Assembly: GCA_019187405.1 (NCBI GenBank)
Contig: JABAQZ010000015.1
Span: 41,232 to 105,231, forward strand
Length of the DNA stretch: 64,000 nt
Direction of reading: 5' to 3'
DNA from: Ignavibacteria bacterium
Lineage (GTDB): Bacteria > Bacteroidota > Ignavibacteria > Tepidaquicellales > Tepidaquicellaceae
Part shown: piece by piece, positions 9,983 to 19,367 of the stretch
How positions within the stretch are numbered: position 1 is the first letter of the stretch
Layout of the letters: each line of letters opens with the position of its first letter
Notes under the pieces: model-generated
Told to the model about the DNA's origin: nothing
What the model saw: the letters and a program-made list of their open reading frames with translations, nothing else
Databases searched by the model: none
Position numbers and translations under genes: made by a program

Positions 9983-10771
9983 TTAAGATTTTTTGTTTTC
10001 AAGATTTTCCGTTGCAGCCGTAAAGTATTTCATAATTTCCATCGGAAGAGGGATAATCATGGTTGAAGTTTTTTCTGCGGCAATTTCAGACATGACCTGA
10101 AGATATCTAAGCTGTAATGCATTTTTATTTCTTCCGAGAATTTCCGCCGCTTCTGCTAACTTCTGAGCAGACATGAATTCACCTTCGGAGTTGATTATCT
10201 TTGCGCGCTTGTCTCTTTCTGCTTCTGCCTGTCTTGACATGGCTCTGATCATTTCCTGTGGAAGATCAACATTCTTCAGTTCCACATTCAGCACCTGAAT
10301 GCCCCAAGGCTCTGTTTCTTTGTCAATAAGTTCTCGAAGTCTTGAATTTACAAGCTCTCTGTGTGTCAATAATTCGTCAAGATCACCCTGTCCTGTTACT
10401 GTCCTCAAAGTAGTCTGTGAAATCAGCGAAGTTGCATACATGTAATCCTCTACCTGAATGATAGCTTTATTGGGATCAAACACTCTGAAATAAACAACTG
10501 CATTTACTTTTACAGATACATTATCTTTTGTAATGATATCCTGCGGGGGAACGTCAAGAGCGAATGTTCTTAAACTCAGTTTTATCATTCTGTCAAGAAT
10601 GGGAATGAGAATTATCAGTCCGGGACCTTTAACTGCAGAAAATTTTCCCAAACGAAAAATTACTCCTCTTTCGTATTCATTCAGAACTCTGAAAGATCTG
10701 ATTATTATGATTAAAAAAATGAATCCGAATATACCGCCGAATACAAATAACACCCCTGCTAAAGCTTCCAT
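9983..10771 (-). CDS. Slipin (SPFH/band 7, stomatin-like membrane protein)
   Basis: The 262-aa protein has an N-terminal hydrophobic helix (about residues 5-26, rich in F, I and G) and then an SPFH domain ([49 protein letters not shown]). An Ala/Glu-rich coiled-coil tail follows. Stomatin-like proteins oligomerise on membranes and organise microdomains or control protease access. The usual NfeD partner is not next to it. Instead it lies upstream of the GH3 gene with a 9-nt gap, which suggests co-transcription. Family assignment is firm; the specific role is unknown. Confidence 0.92.
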   Translation of the reverse strand: MEALAGVLFVFGGIFGFIFLIIIIRSFRVLNEYERGVIFRLGKFSAVKGPGLIILIPILDRMIKLSLRTFALDVPPQDIITKDNVSVKVNAVVYFRVFDPNKAIIQVEDYMYATSLISQTTLRTVTGQGDLDELLTHRELVNSRLRELIDKETEPWGIQVLNVELKNVDLPQEMIRAMSRQAEAERDKRAKIINSEGEFMSAQKLAEAAEILGRNKNALQLRYLQVMSEIAAEKTSTMIIPLPMEIMKYFTAATENLENKKS

Positions 10772-10843
10772 GGTTTTTTTAATTTATTTTTTAAAATTCT
10801 TATTGATAAATTATAAGATTACAATATACTGATTTTATGTTTT

Positions 10844-11836
10844 TTAACTGCATTCTGCATTGATGATTTCCTTATACTCTTCTTTAAACTCATTTAATCT
10901 CTGCAAAAGAGGATTTAGCTCGTTATATTCCATGAGTTCAAGTCTGAACCTGCTGACATTTTTTAAATTTCTCAGATATCCCGAATAATGCTTTCTGAAT
11001 TCTCTGACTCCGTAAACTTCGCCTTTAAGCTCGCATGCAAGTTTAAGATGCTCGATGCAAACAGAAATTCTTTCTTTGATGTCCGGTTGCTCCTCGTGAT
11101 GTCCATACTTCAGAAAATATTTCGTCTGCCTGAATATCCATGGATTTGTAATGGCAGCCTGACCAATCATCACAGCATCCGGTTCAAAATTTTCAAACAC
11201 AAATTTAACGTCTTCGGGAGATTTTATATTTCCGTTAAGTATAACCGGAATTTTTACACCGGCATCTTTAATCCTTTTAATCCATGTCCAGTCTGCATCG
11301 CCTTTGTTTCCCTGATTGCGAAGCCGGCAGTGAACAGTGAGCGCTTGAATGCCGATATCTTCGAGCTGTTTTGCAACATCCACTATTACTATCGATTTTT
11401 CATCCCATCCAAGTCTTGTTTTTAAAGTTACAGGCAGATTTACATTTTTAATAATCAGTTCCGCAATTCTTTTCATCTTCGGAATGTCTTTGAGAAGTCC
11501 TGCGCCTGCGCCTCTTAATGCTACATCTTTTACCCAGCATCCGCAGTTTATGTCAATGAAATCCGGTGAGACACTTTCAGAAATTTTTGCGGCTTCGACA
11601 AGAACTTCCTCATTGCCGCCGAATATCTGAATTGCAATGGGTCTTTCCTCTTTATAAAAAAAGAGTTTTTCTCTTGCTTTCCTTGCATCTCTAATTAAAC
11701 CTTCAGCGGAAATAAATTCAGTATAAACAATGTCAGCACCCAGTCTTTTTGCAATCAATCTAAAAGGCGGCTCCGATACATCTTCCATCGGCGCAAGCAG
11801 AATTTTCTTCTCGAATATTTTACCGAATTCATTCAT
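10844..11836 (-). CDS. dusB: tRNA dihydrouridine synthase (DusB family)
   Basis: Reduces uridine to dihydrouridine in the D-loop of tRNA using FMN and NADPH. The 330-aa TIM barrel begins with the typical ILLAPMEDVSEPPFRLIAKR. It has the catalytic cysteine segment DINCGCWVKDVALRGAGAGLL near residue 98, the phosphate-binding TLKTRLGW, and NGNIKSPEDV plus GQAAITNPWIFR, which contact FMN. The sequence around the active cysteine (CGCWVKDV instead of the common MGCPxxKV) departs from the textbook form but keeps the Cys. It is the first gene of the minus-strand run ending with the GH3 and FG-GAP genes, though a 72-nt gap separates it from the slipin gene. Confidence 0.93.
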   Translation of the reverse strand: MNEFGKIFEKKILLAPMEDVSEPPFRLIAKRLGADIVYTEFISAEGLIRDARKAREKLFFYKEERPIAIQIFGGNEEVLVEAAKISESVSPDFIDINCGCWVKDVALRGAGAGLLKDIPKMKRIAELIIKNVNLPVTLKTRLGWDEKSIVIVDVAKQLEDIGIQALTVHCRLRNQGNKGDADWTWIKRIKDAGVKIPVILNGNIKSPEDVKFVFENFEPDAVMIGQAAITNPWIFRQTKYFLKYGHHEEQPDIKERISVCIEHLKLACELKGEVYGVREFRKHYSGYLRNLKNVSRFRLELMEYNELNPLLQRLNEFKEEYKEIINAECS

Positions 11837-12299
11837 TTGCTTGCAAGTTACATATTGTAATTTTAATTAAAAATTTAAAATAAATAATCTATTAAGATGA
11901 TTAACCACTTCCGTCCAAATTAATTTGAAGTAGTAAAGTTAAGCATAAGTATTGGGTTTTTAAATTACATGAAAATATATTTATGGCAAGTGTGATGTTG
12001 CTTGAAGATTAGAGAAACTTTTTTGTCAATTATTTCTTTAAAAAAGTTTTTATTGAATTTGAAAAATGTTTTGAATACTAAAGAATAAATATACAAATGT
12101 CATTAAAAATTAAACTTCTGTTGCATGCTGAACTTGAAATGTAATTACAAATAATGTAAAAACTTTTTGACAGTAATTACACTGAACGGATTTTTCAAAG
12201 TATAAATTAACGTAACAATTAACTTTAGATACATTACAAACTTGATTTAGTTTAAAATCAGATTTAATTTTAATCAATAAAAAAACTAAATCATACAAA
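11837..12299. other. Divergent intergenic region
   Basis: About 460 AT-rich bases between the starts of dusB (minus) and the DNRLRE protein (plus). It must contain promoters for both directions. I see no strong inverted repeat or coding frame; a 62-residue open frame at 12110-12298 has no family resemblance and is not called. Confidence 0.5.
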
Positions 12300-13526
12300 A
12301 TGAAAAAATTTGTTTTCAGTATTACAGGTATTTTGTTGTTTATTTTAATTTATCACAGCTCTGCTAATTCTGCGGGAATTACAATTACCGATACTTTAAT
12401 AGCAACGATGGACAATACTTTATATGAAGATTCTGAAGGTCTTTACAGTAATGGATTAGGTCAGTATTTTTTTGCAGGGGTTAGCAATACCAATTCTATA
12501 AAGCGGGGTTTGCTTTACTTTAATCCTGAGTTTAATATTCCACCGGGAGCTGAAATATTGGACGTAAAACTGAGATTGTATATGTCAAGAACAAACTCAG
12601 GCAGTAAGAATGTTGAAATATACAAAGTTGATAATAAGTACTGGGGTGAAGGTTCATCCGATGCAACCGGCGAAGAAGGTTCCGGTGCTTTAGCGGAAAT
12701 GTATGATGCAACATGGATACATAATTATTATGATACGGAATACTGGCTAAATCCCGGAGGAGACTATGTTTCTTTGGTATCGGCAAGCACTATCGTGGAT
12801 GGAATTGGCTACTATGAATGGTCATCACCTCAAATGATAGATGATGTAACAGATTGGATTAATTTTGATTTGAACAATTTCGGGTGGATAATCATCGGAG
12901 ATGAAACCTCAAATAATACTTCAAAGAGATTCAATTCAGTTCAGAATCCCGATTATGAAACCAGACCCAGATTAATAATTACTTATACCATAAATAATCC
13001 GTCTTTGATTTTCACGGCAATGACGGAAGGATTGCATCACGTGGATGAAGGATATGTCTTATCAGATACATTCAATGTTTTACTTAAGAATAATTTCCCA
13101 CCTTATTCAACCGCTGATTCCGTTTTCAAAGTTCATGCATTTTTATCGGGTATTTCATTTCCAAATGCAACAGCAGGAAGTTATTACATTGCATTAAAGC
13201 AAAGAAACTCCATTGAAACCTGGAGCAATGTTCCTAAAGCATTTACCATAGGTCCGGCTGCTTCGCATTATTTTACAAACAATGATTCCTTGGCATACGG
13301 AAATAATATGGTATTGGAAAAATGGTATTACTGCATGTATAGCGGAGATGTGGATCAGAATGGAGTCATTGATGGAACTGACGGAGGGATTATAGATAAT
13401 GATATTTCAAATTTTTCTACAGGATACATTATAACAGATATTGACGGGAATTATGTTACCGACGGAACTGACGGAGCTATCTGTGACAATAATATAGCAA
13501 ATTTTGTATCTAAGGTGACGCCTTAG
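12300..13526 (+). CDS. Secreted DNRLRE-domain protein with dockerin-like C-terminal module
   Basis: The 408-aa protein has a signal peptide (MKKFVFSITGILLFILIY). A DNRLRE/CBM96-type beta-sandwich covers about residues 28-235 (DNTLYEDSEGLYSNGLG, RGLLYFNP, RPRLIITY). The C-terminal 170 residues form a module shared with the proteins at 13868 and 59149: a beta domain with QRNSIETWS and AYGNN, then two aspartate-rich loops (GDVDQNGVIDGTD and TDIDGNYVTDGTD), and a KVTP end. The loops follow the DxDxxGxxD calcium-binding pattern of type I dockerins. There is no canonical T9SS sorting domain. It is probably a surface or matrix protein; the module is discussed in the findings. Confidence 0.85.
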   Translation: MKKFVFSITGILLFILIYHSSANSAGITITDTLIATMDNTLYEDSEGLYSNGLGQYFFAGVSNTNSIKRGLLYFNPEFNIPPGAEILDVKLRLYMSRTNSGSKNVEIYKVDNKYWGEGSSDATGEEGSGALAEMYDATWIHNYYDTEYWLNPGGDYVSLVSASTIVDGIGYYEWSSPQMIDDVTDWINFDLNNFGWIIIGDETSNNTSKRFNSVQNPDYETRPRLIITYTINNPSLIFTAMTEGLHHVDEGYVLSDTFNVLLKNNFPPYSTADSVFKVHAFLSGISFPNATAGSYYIALKQRNSIETWSNVPKAFTIGPAASHYFTNNDSLAYGNNMVLEKWYYCMYSGDVDQNGVIDGTDGGIIDNDISNFSTGYIITDIDGNYVTDGTDGAICDNNIANFVSKVTP

Positions 13527-13867
13527 ACATTTAAGTGATTTCTATGAATATCTTTAGTCTGTTTATTGTCTGAACTATTACTAATAAAATTATTGTGTTT
13601 ACCGTGATTCATAAAACAAATTTTCAATTTTTATAATTATTTCAATCACAAAAGTTACAGTTCAGATATAGCTTTGATACATATCAATAATCAGCATTGA
13701 GACATTACCATGATTCTTTGCGCTAAGTCCTAATCTACAATCATTTCAATCACAAAATTTATTATTATGGCATTAATTAATGTCATTTTGATTCAAATTG
13801 AATTAGTTATCCTCAAAAGTTAAATTAATTCAACCCAATATTTCTTTAAACTAAAATCCAATTAAAA
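13527..13867. other. Intergenic region with a short direct repeat
   Basis: About 340 bases with no gene. The 14-mer ATTTCAATCACAAA occurs twice, near 13640 and near 13743, about 100 bp apart and both upstream of the beta-helix gene. It could be a regulator site pair or chance in AT-rich DNA. Confidence 0.35.
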
Positions 13868-16525
13868 ATGAAAAAGCTATTTATTGTTTGCTTGTTTCTG
13901 ATTTTGTATTCAGGAATAATTAATATGGCAAATGCGCAATTGGGCGGAAATATTTCAATTCCGACAGACATAAGTACAATTGCACAAGCTATTGACTCAT
14001 TAAATATAGTGGGAGTAAATTCCGGAGGAGTTGTTTTTAATGTAGCTGCCGGTCATACTGAAACGTCATCAAATAAAGTTCTTACAATTTCAACCAATCC
14101 GCCGACTTCATTAAATAAGGTAACATTTGTAAAATCAGGTTCGGGTACAAATCCGCTGATAACTGCTGCTCCTGGATCTTCATCAACTGCAGACGGCATA
14201 ATTAAGATCAACGGCGCTGATTATGTTACTTTTGACGGAATTGATTTGCTCGACCCAATTTCAAACACCGGTGATCAGGTAATGGAGTGGGGATATGCTT
14301 TGTTTAGAGCTGATATTGCAAATGGTACACAGAATACCATTATCAGAAATTGTACTATTACTCTTCAAAAGATCAGCGCATTGTCAATAGGAATTTATGT
14401 GGCTAATAAAGACATTAACGGAATTACAATAAATACTGATATTCCTTCGGGACTAAACAGTTACAATAAATTTTACGGAAACAATATTTCAAATGTATAT
14501 AAAGGCATTGTTGTTATATCCGCAACTACAATTAATCAAAAAGATTTTGACAATGAAGTCGGTGTAATAGGTCAGGCTTCAAATTCAATAACAAACTGGG
14601 GCGGAAGCACAATCTCTGCTGAAGGAATCAGATGTGAAGGACAGGTTAACATAAAAATTAACAACAACATTGTCAACGGGGGAGCAGGAACTGGAGGCGC
14701 AGCTGCAACTGTCGGCATAATGGCTACACTTTTCGGTTCTTTACCTAATGCTGCAAATTATGAAATAAGTCATAATGTTGTTACAATATCAGCAAATTCT
14801 TCTTCGCAGGCTCACTACGGCATCAGAGCCCTTGCAAACGGAGATACCGTAAGAATTCATCATAACATAATTGAGAATTGCGTTTCTTCACAGACTACTA
14901 ATTCGTTTAATGCACTTGCTCATGATCCGGTTGGGACAGTAAATGCGGCATACATACATGATAATATAATAAGGAATAACTCTCATTCAGGAACAGGAAC
15001 TTCTACAATGCTTAATACAGGTTCAGCAAGCGGTTCAATAAATGATTTAAAGATTTATTCAAATCAGATTTATGGTAATCAGAAAACCGGTGTCAGCGGT
15101 AATATGAGTTGTATAACCGTGCCGGATGGTTCAATCGAATGTTACGATAATCAGATTTATAATAATTCGATTCCTAATTCCTCTGGAACATCAGCATCTA
15201 CGATTTATGGTTATTTTAACAGTTTCAATAATCCTGTTAAGGAAAAAATTTACGGAAATGTAATTTATAATTTGACTGTCGGAGGTTTTAATACTTCATC
15301 ATCATCTATTATTGCAGGTATTAGATCGAATTTATCAACATCTTCGACTACCTTAAAGGAAATAAACAACAATATTATTTACGATCTTTCATCAGTCAGC
15401 GGAAATACAACCTTAGGGGGAGTTATCGGAATTTGGAGCTCTGCTGGAGCGAATACAAAGATTTACTCAAATAAAGTTTATGATCTTACAAACAATGGTT
15501 CATCTGGCACATCAACAGGAGTATTTGTCACATCCGGAGCTTTAATAGAAATCAGAGATAATCTTATCTGGGATTTAAAAACTCCTAATTCTTCGGGCAT
15601 AAATTCAATCGTGGGAATTTATTCATCCAGTACAACTACAAACAGTTCAATCGGAATTTTTGATAATTCCATTCAGCTTAATGCAAGTTCATCTGCGACA
15701 ATATTCGGAACTTCAGGTGTTTTTGTAGCTGGTAATGCCACTGCAACAACTGCAGCCGTTGATATGAGACACAACGTAATAATGAATCTTTCCACGCCGG
15801 GAACATCTGGTGGTTTTACAACTGCATATAGAAGATCTTCCATAAATCTGAATAATTATGCAATGACATCCGATTCAAATAATTTTTATGCTGGAACTCC
15901 TGCCGCTAACAGAGTAATTTTTTATGACGGAACAAACAGCGACCAGACACTTGCTGCATATCAGACAAGAGTAGCGCCTCGTGATGCAAATTCAGTTTCG
16001 CAAATATCAAAAACTCTTAACCTTGCGATCAATCTCGAAGCATGTCTTGAGATCGATACAATTACAGTTGAAATAAGAGATACCGTATCGCCTTACACTG
16101 TTATCGACAATGCTGTGGGATTAGGCGGATTCGGGATGAAGCAGGTATTTACGTTTGACAATGTACAGAATAATGTTTATTACTATATTGTTTTCAAACA
16201 CAGAAACTCAATCCAGACTTGGAGCAAAGGAGGAGGAGAAAGATTTATCGATGGAGTTTTGAATTATGATTTTACAACGGCCGCCTCACAGGCGTTTGGA
16301 AATAATATGATTTCGGTTGGAGGTAAATATTCTTTTTACACTGGTGATGTTACACAGGATGAAGTAGTTGACGGAAATGACGGCGCTCTGATAGATAATG
16401 ATGCTTCGGCATTTGTGACGGGATATGTAAATACGGATTTGGATTGCAACAGTGTTGTTGACGGAGCGGATGCTGTTTATGCCGAAAATAATGCAGCTAA
16501 TTTTATAAATGTAATTAAACCGTAA
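13868..16525 (+). CDS. Secreted parallel beta-helix protein with dockerin-like C-terminal module
   Basis: The 885-aa protein has a signal peptide ending near MANAQ. From about residue 90 to 700 it is a right-handed parallel beta-helix: repeated short strands of the kind IYDNIIRNN, IRDNLIWDL and IYSNQIYGN, typical of pectate lyase-like and NosD-like repeats. The end repeats the shared module (KHRNSIQTWS, AFGNN, GDVTQDEVVDGND, TDLDCNSVVDGAD, VIKP). The second loop has Cys where Gly is normal (DLDCNSVVD), so its calcium site may be weakened. No catalytic residues can be assigned, so polysaccharide binding or adhesion is as likely as lyase activity. It follows the gene at 12300 in the same direction after a 341-nt gap. 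Confidence 0.85.
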   Translation: MKKLFIVCLFLILYSGIINMANAQLGGNISIPTDISTIAQAIDSLNIVGVNSGGVVFNVAAGHTETSSNKVLTISTNPPTSLNKVTFVKSGSGTNPLITAAPGSSSTADGIIKINGADYVTFDGIDLLDPISNTGDQVMEWGYALFRADIANGTQNTIIRNCTITLQKISALSIGIYVANKDINGITINTDIPSGLNSYNKFYGNNISNVYKGIVVISATTINQKDFDNEVGVIGQASNSITNWGGSTISAEGIRCEGQVNIKINNNIVNGGAGTGGAAATVGIMATLFGSLPNAANYEISHNVVTISANSSSQAHYGIRALANGDTVRIHHNIIENCVSSQTTNSFNALAHDPVGTVNAAYIHDNIIRNNSHSGTGTSTMLNTGSASGSINDLKIYSNQIYGNQKTGVSGNMSCITVPDGSIECYDNQIYNNSIPNSSGTSASTIYGYFNSFNNPVKEKIYGNVIYNLTVGGFNTSSSSIIAGIRSNLSTSSTTLKEINNNIIYDLSSVSGNTTLGGVIGIWSSAGANTKIYSNKVYDLTNNGSSGTSTGVFVTSGALIEIRDNLIWDLKTPNSSGINSIVGIYSSSTTTNSSIGIFDNSIQLNASSSATIFGTSGVFVAGNATATTAAVDMRHNVIMNLSTPGTSGGFTTAYRRSSINLNNYAMTSDSNNFYAGTPAANRVIFYDGTNSDQTLAAYQTRVAPRDANSVSQISKTLNLAINLEACLEIDTITVEIRDTVSPYTVIDNAVGLGGFGMKQVFTFDNVQNNVYYYIVFKHRNSIQTWSKGGGERFIDGVLNYDFTTAASQAFGNNMISVGGKYSFYTGDVTQDEVVDGNDGALIDNDASAFVTGYVNTDLDCNSVVDGADAVYAENNAANFINVIKP

Positions 16526-16551
16526 ATTAATTTTCTTCTTTTAATTTTTAA

Positions 16552-16586
16552 AATCCCGGCGGATTATCTCTGTCGGGATTTTTTAT
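16552..16586 (+). terminator. Rho-independent terminator after the beta-helix gene
   Basis: A 9-bp stem with one G-U pair (16552-16560 AATCCCGGC with 16572-16580 GTCGGGATT) and an 11-nt loop, followed by a T-run. It lies 27 nt past the stop codon. Confidence 0.85.
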
Positions 16587-16684
16587 CTAATACATTAGTT
16601 TAAAAAAATATAAAAATTTTTGTGAATGAAAATTTAAAATAGTTAGTTTCCATTCTTAGAGAAATTTAAATTCAGATTATCAGT

Positions 16685-17044
16685 ATGAATCTAAGACAGA
16701 TAGCCTTGGCATTTTCAAATGGAAATTTTGAACAAACGATGGAATATTTTGCTGATGATGTTGAATGGATTATTGTCGGTGAAAAAATATTTAAGGGAAA
16801 AAATGCGGTGATAGAGTATTGCAGAACTATTTCAGAATATTTTAATTCCGTTGAAACTGATTTTAAAACTATAAATGTAATTTCATCTAACAAATGTGTC
16901 GCAGTAAGCGGAACAGCAGAGTTTAAAAGAAATAATGAAAGAGTTGCGTTTGTTTATGCTTGTGACATTTATGAATTTAATAATCTAAATAAGTTGAGAA
17001 GAATCACTTCATACTGCATTCAGGATAATATAGAATTTGTTTAA
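16685..17044 (+). CDS. SnoaL/NTF2-like small protein
   Basis: The 119-aa protein has the cone-shaped NTF2-like pattern: an N-terminal helix (NLRQIALAFSNGNFEQTMEYFADDVEWIIVGE split by a turn), a GKNAVIEYC helix, and a curved sheet ending DIYEFNNLNKLRRITSYC. The motif F-x-DDVEW and the order of elements match the SnoaL-like domain. Such proteins include isomerases, hydrolases and many of unknown role; no active-site set is certain here. It stands alone between a terminator and the tRNA gene. The start ATG at 16685 is the only reasonable one. Confidence 0.75.
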   Translation: MNLRQIALAFSNGNFEQTMEYFADDVEWIIVGEKIFKGKNAVIEYCRTISEYFNSVETDFKTINVISSNKCVAVSGTAEFKRNNERVAFVYACDIYEFNNLNKLRRITSYCIQDNIEFV

Positions 17045-17093
17045 TATCGCTACAGGCAGTTATCTGCAGGAATTGAACCAGTAAAAAAAAAAG

Positions 17094-17165
17094 CTCGACA
17101 GGCAGGACTTGAACCTGCAACCCTTCGGTTAACAGCCGAATGCTCCACCATTGAGCTACTGTCGA
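17094..17165 (-). tRNA. tRNA-Asn (anticodon GTT)
   Basis: Read on the minus strand, 72 nt fold into a full cloverleaf. Acceptor TCGACAG pairs with CTGTCGA, D-stem GCTC with GAGC, anticodon stem TTCGG with CCGAA around loop CTGTTAA (anticodon GTT), and T-stem GCAGG with CCTGC around TTCAAGT. The discriminator base is G. The CCA end is not encoded, so CCA-adding enzyme is needed. Confidence 0.97.
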
Positions 17166-17239
17166 GTAATTTGCAAATATAAATTGATTAGAGTTTTTAA
17201 TCAATGTGAAAAAAATTAAATTCTCTAAAAATACTTAAG

Positions 17240-18430
17240 TTGGACAGCATTAAGACAGTTTCAGAACTGACAAGAGAGATTAAAGAGCTTGTTGAGTATA
17301 ATTTCGGGTTTGTTTTAGTAGAAGGAGAAATTTCAAATTTTAAACTTCATACGGCATCAGGTCATCTCTATTTTACTCTCAAGGATGAAAAAGCTCAGAT
17401 AAATGCCGTGATGTGGAATTCAAGAACTTTCAATCTGGAATTTAAGCCTGATAATGGAATGAAAGTTCAGCTTAAGGGTAGAATTACTTTATTTGAAAGC
17501 CGGGGGTCTTATCAAATTGATGTCTTTGAAATGAAACAGGCGGGTAAGGGTGATTTGTATGCTGAGTTCGAAAAACTAAAACTGAAACTTCAGAAAGAAG
17601 GCTTGTTTGATGCTGTCCATAAAAAGAGAATTCCCGATTTTCCTGAAAGAGTCGCCGTTATCACTTCCGAAAGCGGTGCAGCACTTCAAGATTTTATTAA
17701 AGTTACAAGAAAAAGATATCCATTTGTAAAACTATATCTGTTAAATGCCATTATGCAGGGAGACGGCTCAGCTGACAGCGTGTGCCGTGCAATTAAACAT
17801 ATTAACAAAAGCAGGCTTGGAATCGACGTAATGGTAATAACAAGAGGAGGTGGCTCGATAGAAGACTTATGGAGCTTTAACAATGAAAATGTTGTAAGAG
17901 AAATTTTCAATTCGCATATTCCAGTTGTTACTGCAATCGGACATGAAACCGATTTTACTCTCAGCGATTTTGCCGCGGATATAAGAGCGGCTACACCTTC
18001 GGCAGCCGCAGAAAATATATTCAAAGATAAAAATGAAATGCTGAGAGTATTGGATCATGCTAATGAGGAACTAAAGGATATTGTTAAAAGCAAAATTGAG
18101 AATCTGAAAAATCAGCTCGATAATATTTCCCGGAATTATTATTTCAGAAAACCTCAGGATATGCTTAATGAATTCAAACTAAAAACCGATGAGATGTACA
18201 AAAAAATCTCGGACGTTGTCAGATTTAAGTTAAACAGCCTGAATCAAATTCTTAATACAACTGAGAAACTGCTTGTAAATCTAAGTCCGGATCAGATTTT
18301 AAAGAGGGGATATACTATTGTTTTCAGAGAAGATAAAGTTTTGTCAAGAAAAAAATATTTGAAAAAAGACGATGAGCTGAAGATTAAGTTTTATGATGGT
18401 GAGACTGGGGTGAAAGTGAGCAGTTTGTAG
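17240..18430 (+). CDS. xseA: Exodeoxyribonuclease VII large subunit
   Basis: The 396-aa catalytic subunit of ExoVII degrades single-stranded DNA in both directions. An N-terminal OB-fold (SVSELTREIKELVE-like start, GEISNFKLHTASGHLYFTLKD) is followed by the catalytic domain with VITSESGAALQDF, ITRGGGSIEDLWSFN and TAIGHETDFTLSD. A long coiled coil covers about residues 265-350 and the end is the typical LKRGYTIV segment. The likely start is TTG at 17240. The final codons (AGT TTG TAG) already belong to the heptamer repeat array that follows, so the repeat supplies the stop codon. The xseB gene comes only after this array, 676 nt later. Confidence 0.97.
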   Translation: MDSIKTVSELTREIKELVEYNFGFVLVEGEISNFKLHTASGHLYFTLKDEKAQINAVMWNSRTFNLEFKPDNGMKVQLKGRITLFESRGSYQIDVFEMKQAGKGDLYAEFEKLKLKLQKEGLFDAVHKKRIPDFPERVAVITSESGAALQDFIKVTRKRYPFVKLYLLNAIMQGDGSADSVCRAIKHINKSRLGIDVMVITRGGGSIEDLWSFNNENVVREIFNSHIPVVTAIGHETDFTLSDFAADIRAATPSAAAENIFKDKNEMLRVLDHANEELKDIVKSKIENLKNQLDNISRNYYFRKPQDMLNEFKLKTDEMYKKISDVVRFKLNSLNQILNTTEKLLVNLSPDQILKRGYTIVFREDKVLSRKKYLKKDDELKIKFYDGETGVKVSSL

Positions 18431-18975
18431 TTTGTAGTTAACAGTTAATAGTTTGCAGTTTGCAGTTTGTAGTTTGTAGTTAACAGTTGATAGTTTGCAG
18501 TTGATAGTTTGCAGTTGATAGTTTGCAGTTGGCAGTTAATAGTTTGCAGTTTGTAGTTTGTAGTTTGCAGTTGATAGTTTGCAGTTGATAGTTTGCAGTT
18601 GATAGTTTGCAGTTAATAGTTTGCAGTTAATAGTTTGCAGTTGATAGTTTGTAGTTTGTAGTATGCAGTTTGTAGTTAACAGTTAATAGTTTGCAGTTTG
18701 TAGTATGCAGTTTGTAGTATGCAGTTTGTAGTTTGCAGTTTGTAGTTTGCAGTTGATAGTTTGCAGTTTGTAGTTAACAGTTAATAGTTTGCAGTTTGTA
18801 GTATGCAGTTTGTAGTATGCAGTTTGTAGTTTGCAGTTTGTAGTTTGCAGTTGATAGTTTGCAGTTTTTAGTTAACAGTTAATAGTTTGTAGTTGATAGT
18901 TTGTAGTTGATAGTTTGTAGTTGATAGTTTGTAGTTGATAGTTTGTAGTTGATAGTTTGTAGTTAATAGTTTGTA
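18423..18975. repeat. Heptanucleotide mosaic repeat array (79 in-register units)
   Basis: 553 bases form exactly 79 contiguous 7-mers that all start GT and end A. The types are GTTTGCA, GTTTGTA, GTTGATA, GTTAATA, GTTAACA, GTATGCA and rarer GTTGGCA and GTTTTTA. A higher-order unit of 14 heptamers (98 bp) is duplicated in tandem at 18675-18772 and 18773-18870 with one base difference, and a third copy begins at 18871. The 3' part alternates GTTTGTA and GTTGATA. The array splits xseA from xseB. It resembles the heptameric short tandemly repeated repetitive sequences known from cyanobacteria. TAG and TAA in all forward frames make coding impossible. Confidence 0.95.
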
Positions 18976-19106
18976 GTAATATATAATTATGTAGATTATG
19001 ATATAGAATTGGTGATTGAGTTTTGGGAGGTGATGAAGAATTTTGATTAGATAAATTTTATTATAATTGTAAATATGAATTTTAATAATACAATAAAATT
19101 TGAATC

Positions 19107-19334
19107 ATGGCAAAGAAAAAAGAAACAGTTGAAAATCCCGTAAGTAATTTCAGAAAATCGTTTAAGAGGCTTGAAGAGATTTTAGATAAGCTTGAAAATG
19201 AAGTGGAAGATGAATCACTGGAAGAAATCGTAAAAAATTACAAAGAGGGTCTTACTCTTCTTAAAGAATGCAGAAAGATGCTTGCTGAAGCTGAACTTCA
19301 GATTGAAAAAATAAGCACTGAAGATAAAAATTAA
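19107..19334 (+). CDS. xseB: Exodeoxyribonuclease VII small subunit
   Basis: This 75-aa protein has the all-helical XseB pattern: NFRKSFKRLEEILDKLENE, then SLEEIVKNYKEGLTLLKECRKML and AEAELQIEKI. Several small subunits bind the coiled coil of XseA. The length is normal for the family. In most genomes xseA and xseB are adjacent; here the heptamer array lies between them. It is followed 33 nt later by dxs, the usual neighbour order in many bacteria. Confidence 0.93.
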   Translation: MAKKKETVENPVSNFRKSFKRLEEILDKLENEVEDESLEEIVKNYKEGLTLLKECRKMLAEAELQIEKISTEDKN

Positions 19335-19367
19335 AAAACTTATATTTGTCAAATAATTTTTTTGAAA

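Noticed and set aside
17060..17084. Possible second tRNA fragment: GGTTCAATTCC on the minus strand just downstream of tRNA-Asn
   Set aside because: It resembles a T-loop, but the flanking bases do not form a T-stem and no other tRNA arms are present.
18423..18975. CRISPR array
   Set aside because: The units are 7 bp without unique spacers and no cas genes are nearby.
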